Positions 61,331 to 64,000 of a stretch of 64,000 bases of DNA are shown in pieces. The notes beneath the pieces are model-generated. The model was not told where the DNA came from, made no database searches, and saw only the letters and a program-made list of their open reading frames with translations. Origin of the DNA: JACVRW01 sp963751105 (lineage in GTDB: Bacteria > Actinomycetota > Thermoleophilia > Solirubrobacterales > Thermoleophilaceae); contig CAVVTG010000002.1 in assembly GCA_963751105.1 (NCBI GenBank), forward strand, positions 124,001 to 188,000. Direction: 5' to 3'. The first letter of the stretch is position 1. Each line of letters opens with the position of its first letter. Position numbers and translations under genes: made by a program.

Positions 61331-62527
61331 ATGGCATCGATGAAACACGTCCCCATCAAGTCCCTCTTGGCCCTCGCCACCCTCGGCCTGTGCGCGCTCG
61401 TCTTCAGCGCCTGTGGCAACGACGTGCCCACTGGCGCGGTCGCCAAGGTCGGCGACGACACGATCAGCCAGGACGAATTCGACAAGTGGCTGAAGACCGC
61501 GGCCATGGGGCAGGGCGCGCAGGGCGGCACCACCACCGCTCCGGATCCGCCTGACTTCACCAAGTGCGTGGCGGCCAAGCAGAAGGCGCCGGCGCCGCAG
61601 GGGCAGCCGAAGCCGAGCAAGGCGACGCTGAAGAAGCAGTGCCAGACCGAGTACGACGCTCTCAGGACCGAGGTCATGCAGTTCCTGATCCAGGCGTCAT
61701 GGGTCCAGCAGGAAGCCGAGCAGCAGGACATCAAGGTCTCGGAGAAGGAGATCAAGAGCTCCTTCGCGGATCAGAAGAAGCAGGCCTTTCCCACGGACAA
61801 GGCTTACAAGGAGTTCCTCGCGAGCTCGGGCATGAGCGAGGAGGACATCCTCTTCCGCGTCAGGCTCGACCAGCTGCAGCAGAAGCTGACCCAGAAGGTC
61901 ACCGAGGAGTCCAAGAAGGTCACCGACGCCGAGGTTCAGGCTTACTACGACAAGAACAAGGCGCGCTTCGCTCAGCCGGAGCGCCGCGACCTGCGCGTCG
62001 TCCTGACCAAGACCGAGGCTCAGGCCGAGCAGGCCAAGCAGGCGCTCGAGGACGGCCAGAGCTGGAAGGCCGTGGTCAAGAAGTACTCGATCGACGAGGC
62101 CTCCAAGGCGCAGGGCGGCAAGCTGCCGGCCGTGTCGAAGGGCCAGCAGGAGAAGGCCCTGGATACCGCCTACTTCGAGGCCGAGAAGGGCGAGATCGCG
62201 GGCCCGGTCAAGAGCCAGTTCGGCTGGACCGTGTTCGAGGTGGAGACCATCACCAAGGCCTCGCAGCAGACGCTCGACCAGTCCAAGGAGACGATCCGCA
62301 ACCTGCTGCGCTCACAGGGCCAGCAGAAGGCGCTCGACAAGTTCATCAAGGACTTCCGCCAGGAGTACAAGGATCAGACCGACTGCGCCGAGGACTTCCG
62401 GGTGGCGGAGTGCAAGAACGCCCCGAAGGAGAAGACGAACACCGGTCCGGCCTCCGGCGGAAATCCGGGCGGCCAGTCCCAGCCCGCTCCGGCTCCGGCT
62501 CCGACGGATCCCTCAGAGCAGCCGTAG
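61331..62527 (+). CDS. SurA/PrsA-like peptidyl-prolyl isomerase lipoprotein
   Basis: A 398-residue exported foldase. A signal peptide ends in the lipobox VFSACG (Cys28), so it should be lipid-anchored on the outer face of the membrane. Residues about 35-190 form a SurA-N-like helical chaperone domain. The parvulin-type isomerase domain (about 210-300) includes RRDLRVVLTKTEAQAEQAKQ and VKKYSIDEASKAQGGKLPAV. The C terminus is Pro/Gly-rich. Such proteins help exported proteins fold. The ATG three codons later (61340) is an alternative start. It is followed 8 bases later by mazG. Confidence 0.88.
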   Translation: MASMKHVPIKSLLALATLGLCALVFSACGNDVPTGAVAKVGDDTISQDEFDKWLKTAAMGQGAQGGTTTAPDPPDFTKCVAAKQKAPAPQGQPKPSKATLKKQCQTEYDALRTEVMQFLIQASWVQQEAEQQDIKVSEKEIKSSFADQKKQAFPTDKAYKEFLASSGMSEEDILFRVRLDQLQQKLTQKVTEESKKVTDAEVQAYYDKNKARFAQPERRDLRVVLTKTEAQAEQAKQALEDGQSWKAVVKKYSIDEASKAQGGKLPAVSKGQQEKALDTAYFEAEKGEIAGPVKSQFGWTVFEVETITKASQQTLDQSKETIRNLLRSQGQQKALDKFIKDFRQEYKDQTDCAEDFRVAECKNAPKEKTNTGPASGGNPGGQSQPAPAPAPTDPSEQP

Positions 62528-62535
62528 GCGGCTAA

Positions 62536-63147
62536 GTGAGCGATGAGGCGGACCTCGCGGGCGCGCTCCGGCGCCTCGACGAGATCACCCGCCTGCTGCG
62601 GGTGGAGTGTCCGTGGGACCGCGAGCAGGACGAGCGCTCGATCGTGCCCCACACGGTGGAGGAGGCTTACGAGCTGGCCGACGCCGCCCACTCGGGCGAC
62701 GACGCCAAGCTGATCGACGAGCTGGGCGACGTCCTATTCCAGGTGTACTTCCTCTCCCTGCTGCTCGAGGAGCGGGGGCAGGGGTCGCTCGCCGAGGTGG
62801 CCGAGCACGTCCGCGCCAAGCTGGTCCGCCGTCATCCGCACGTATTCGGCGACCGCGAGGCCGCCTCGGCCGGCGACGTCGTGCGCAACTGGAACCAGAT
62901 CAAGCGCGACGACGAGCGCGGCGGCGAGATCTTCGGCGAGCTGCCGCAGACGCTGCCCTCGACGCTCTACGCCAAGAAGGTGCTCAAGCGCGCGGCAGGA
63001 GCCGGACACGCCTGGGAAGGGAAGGGAGACGACGCCGGCGAGCGGCTTCTGGCGGCGGTGCGCGATGCTGTCGACGCAGGTGTCGATCCCGAGCTCGCCC
63101 TCCGGCGCGCGGCGGATCGCTTCAGAGACCAGGTGGAGGCAGATTGA
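62536..63147 (+). CDS. mazG: Nucleoside triphosphate pyrophosphohydrolase MazG
   Basis: A 203-residue MazG-type NTPase that hydrolyses nucleoside triphosphates to monophosphates and pyrophosphate, limiting aberrant nucleotides. The first metal motif is VEEAYELADAAHSG and the second is LIDELGDVLFQVYFLSLL (EExxE...ExxD). HPHVFGDREA and WNQIKRDDE follow as in MazG proteins. The C-terminal half is shorter than the two-domain Escherichia coli MazG. The GTG start is 8 bases after the foldase gene, and the stop overlaps eno (TTGA). The mazG-eno pairing is common in actinobacteria. Confidence 0.92.
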   Translation: MSDEADLAGALRRLDEITRLLRVECPWDREQDERSIVPHTVEEAYELADAAHSGDDAKLIDELGDVLFQVYFLSLLLEERGQGSLAEVAEHVRAKLVRRHPHVFGDREAASAGDVVRNWNQIKRDDERGGEIFGELPQTLPSTLYAKKVLKRAAGAGHAWEGKGDDAGERLLAAVRDAVDAGVDPELALRRAADRFRDQVEAD

Positions 63148-64000
63148 GCGAGATCGAGAAGGTGCACGCCCGGCAGATCCTCGATAGCCGGGGCAACCCG
63201 ACCATCGAGGTCGACGTCCTTCTCAAATCGGGTGCCGCGGGCCGGGCGGCCGTGCCCTCGGGCGCCTCCACGGGCGAGTTCGAGGCCGTCGAGCTGCGCG
63301 ACGGGGGCGACGCCTTCGGCGGCAAGGGCGTGACTCGGGCGGTGGCCAACGTCAACGGCGAGCTCGCCGAGGCGGTGCGCGGCATCGACCCCGCCGACCA
63401 GTCCGGCCTGGACCGGGCCATGATCGAGCTCGACGGCAGCCCCAACAAGGGCCGTCTCGGCGCCAACGCGATCCTCGGGATCTCTCTTGCCGGAGCCAAG
63501 GCGGCCGCCGCCGAGGCCGGCCTGCCGCTGTGGCGCTACCTGGGCGGCGAGGCGGCCCACGTTCTGCCCGTGCCGATGATGAACGTGCTCAACGGCGGCG
63601 CCCACGCCGACAACAAGGTGGACTTCCAGGAGTTCATGGCGGTGCCCGTGGGCGCTTCCAGCTTCGCCGAGGCCCTGCAGACCGGTACCGAGGTGTTCCA
63701 CGCGCTCAAGGCGCTGCTCCACGACCGGGGCCTGAGCACGGCCGTGGGCGACGAGGGCGGCTTCGCGCCCGACTTCGACTCCAACGAGGCTGCCCTGGAG
63801 ACGCTCGTGGCCGGCATCGAGGCCGCCGGGCACCGTCCCGGCGACGACGTGGCCATCGCCCTGGACCCCGCCACCAGCGAGCTGTTCGCCGACGGCTCCT
63901 ACGAGCTCGAGCACGAGGGCCGCAGCCTGGGCTCGAGCGAGATGGCCGACCTCTGGACCGACCTGGCCGAGCGCTACCCGATCGTGTCGATCGAGGACGG
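63144..64000 (+). CDS. eno: Enolase, N-terminal part (runs off the window)
   Basis: The first 285 codons of enolase, the glycolytic enzyme that converts 2-phosphoglycerate to phosphoenolpyruvate. The TTG at 63144 overlaps the mazG stop and gives SEIEKVHARQILDSRGNPTI, a normal N terminus. The flexible catalytic loop is AVPSGASTGEFEAVELRDG, followed by LGANAILGISLAGAKAAAAE and MNVLNGGAHADNKVDFQEFM. The catalytic Glu/metal region reads TAVGDEGGFAPDF, and VSIEDG at the window edge holds a metal-binding Glu-Asp. The remaining part lies beyond the window. Confidence 0.95.
   Translation, partial: MSEIEKVHARQILDSRGNPTIEVDVLLKSGAAGRAAVPSGASTGEFEAVELRDGGDAFGGKGVTRAVANVNGELAEAVRGIDPADQSGLDRAMIELDGSPNKGRLGANAILGISLAGAKAAAAEAGLPLWRYLGGEAAHVLPVPMMNVLNGGAHADNKVDFQEFMAVPVGASSFAEALQTGTEVFHALKALLHDRGLSTAVGDEGGFAPDFDSNEAALETLVAGIEAAGHRPGDDVAIALDPATSELFADGSYELEHEGRSLGSSEMADLWTDLAERYPIVSIED

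Overview
The window is GC-rich, densely coding bacterial chromosome with short intergenic gaps and many 1-4 nt stop/start overlaps. I infer an actinobacterium, most likely of the class Thermoleophilia. The grounds are a Gram-positive-type large SRP RNA, the SRP RNA-dnaX-ybaB-recR neighbourhood, a succinate dehydrogenase with an HdrB-like third subunit in place of membrane anchors, NTP-driven LCP/M23/DedA envelope genes, and widespread TANNNT -10 hexamers placed so that mRNAs would be leaderless. No phage, insertion sequence, CRISPR array or plasmid gene is visible.

Layout. 1-3.7 kb: end of an alpha/beta hydrolase coupled to kynureninase, RidA, a 3-hydroxybutyrate dehydrogenase-like SDR and a YihY membrane protein. 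3.7-4.0 kb: large SRP RNA. 4.0-8.8 kb: accessory block (SnoaL-like protein, stand-alone AceE-like transketolase, flavin monooxygenase, gene remnants). 8.8-12.1 kb: dnaX, ybaB, a Doc toxin-antitoxin pair and recR. 12.1-17.9 kb: a molybdopterin oxidoreductase, a degenerate GH3 protein, lysC and asd, the last two separated by a giant imperfect hairpin. 17.9-25.7 kb: TCA-cycle genes sdhA-sdhB-sdhE-like (minus) and icd-mdh (plus) around an M50 protease. 25.7-30.3 kb: regulators and enzymes of uncertain role. 30.4-33.8 kb: hsp20-lon operon. 33.8-40.6 kb: TetR, VOC, AraC, glycyl-tRNA synthetase, FmdB, LCP, ROK kinase, rsmI. 40.9-49.2 kb: M23 peptidase, metG-tatD-rsmA-ispE, a DedA-PAP2 fusion and a PucR regulator. 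49.3-57.8 kb: tRNA-Gln, glmU-prs, small proteins, UbiB kinase, rplY-pth and an ABC exporter. 57.9-64 kb: mfd, a SurA/PrsA-like lipoprotein, mazG and the start of eno.

The clearest observations are these. First, at least 23 genes have a TANNNT hexamer ending 6-12 nt before the start codon, usually without a Shine-Dalgarno, which argues for leaderless transcription and was used to choose several starts. Second, three normally essential genes (sdhA, ispE, prs) each carry a single-base indel that breaks the frame near the 3' part; in sdhA this produces a false SdhA-SdhB fusion frame. Three such events in housekeeping genes look more like sequencing error than decay, but the sequence alone cannot decide. 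Third, the conserved SRP RNA-dnaX-ybaB-recR cluster is interrupted twice by accessory DNA. Other points of interest are a DnaX without its zinc-binding cysteines, a toxin-antitoxin operator overlapping its own -10 box, a DedA-PAP2 fusion next to ispE, an AT-hook/winged-helix protein, and a tRNA-Gln with an aberrant T arm.
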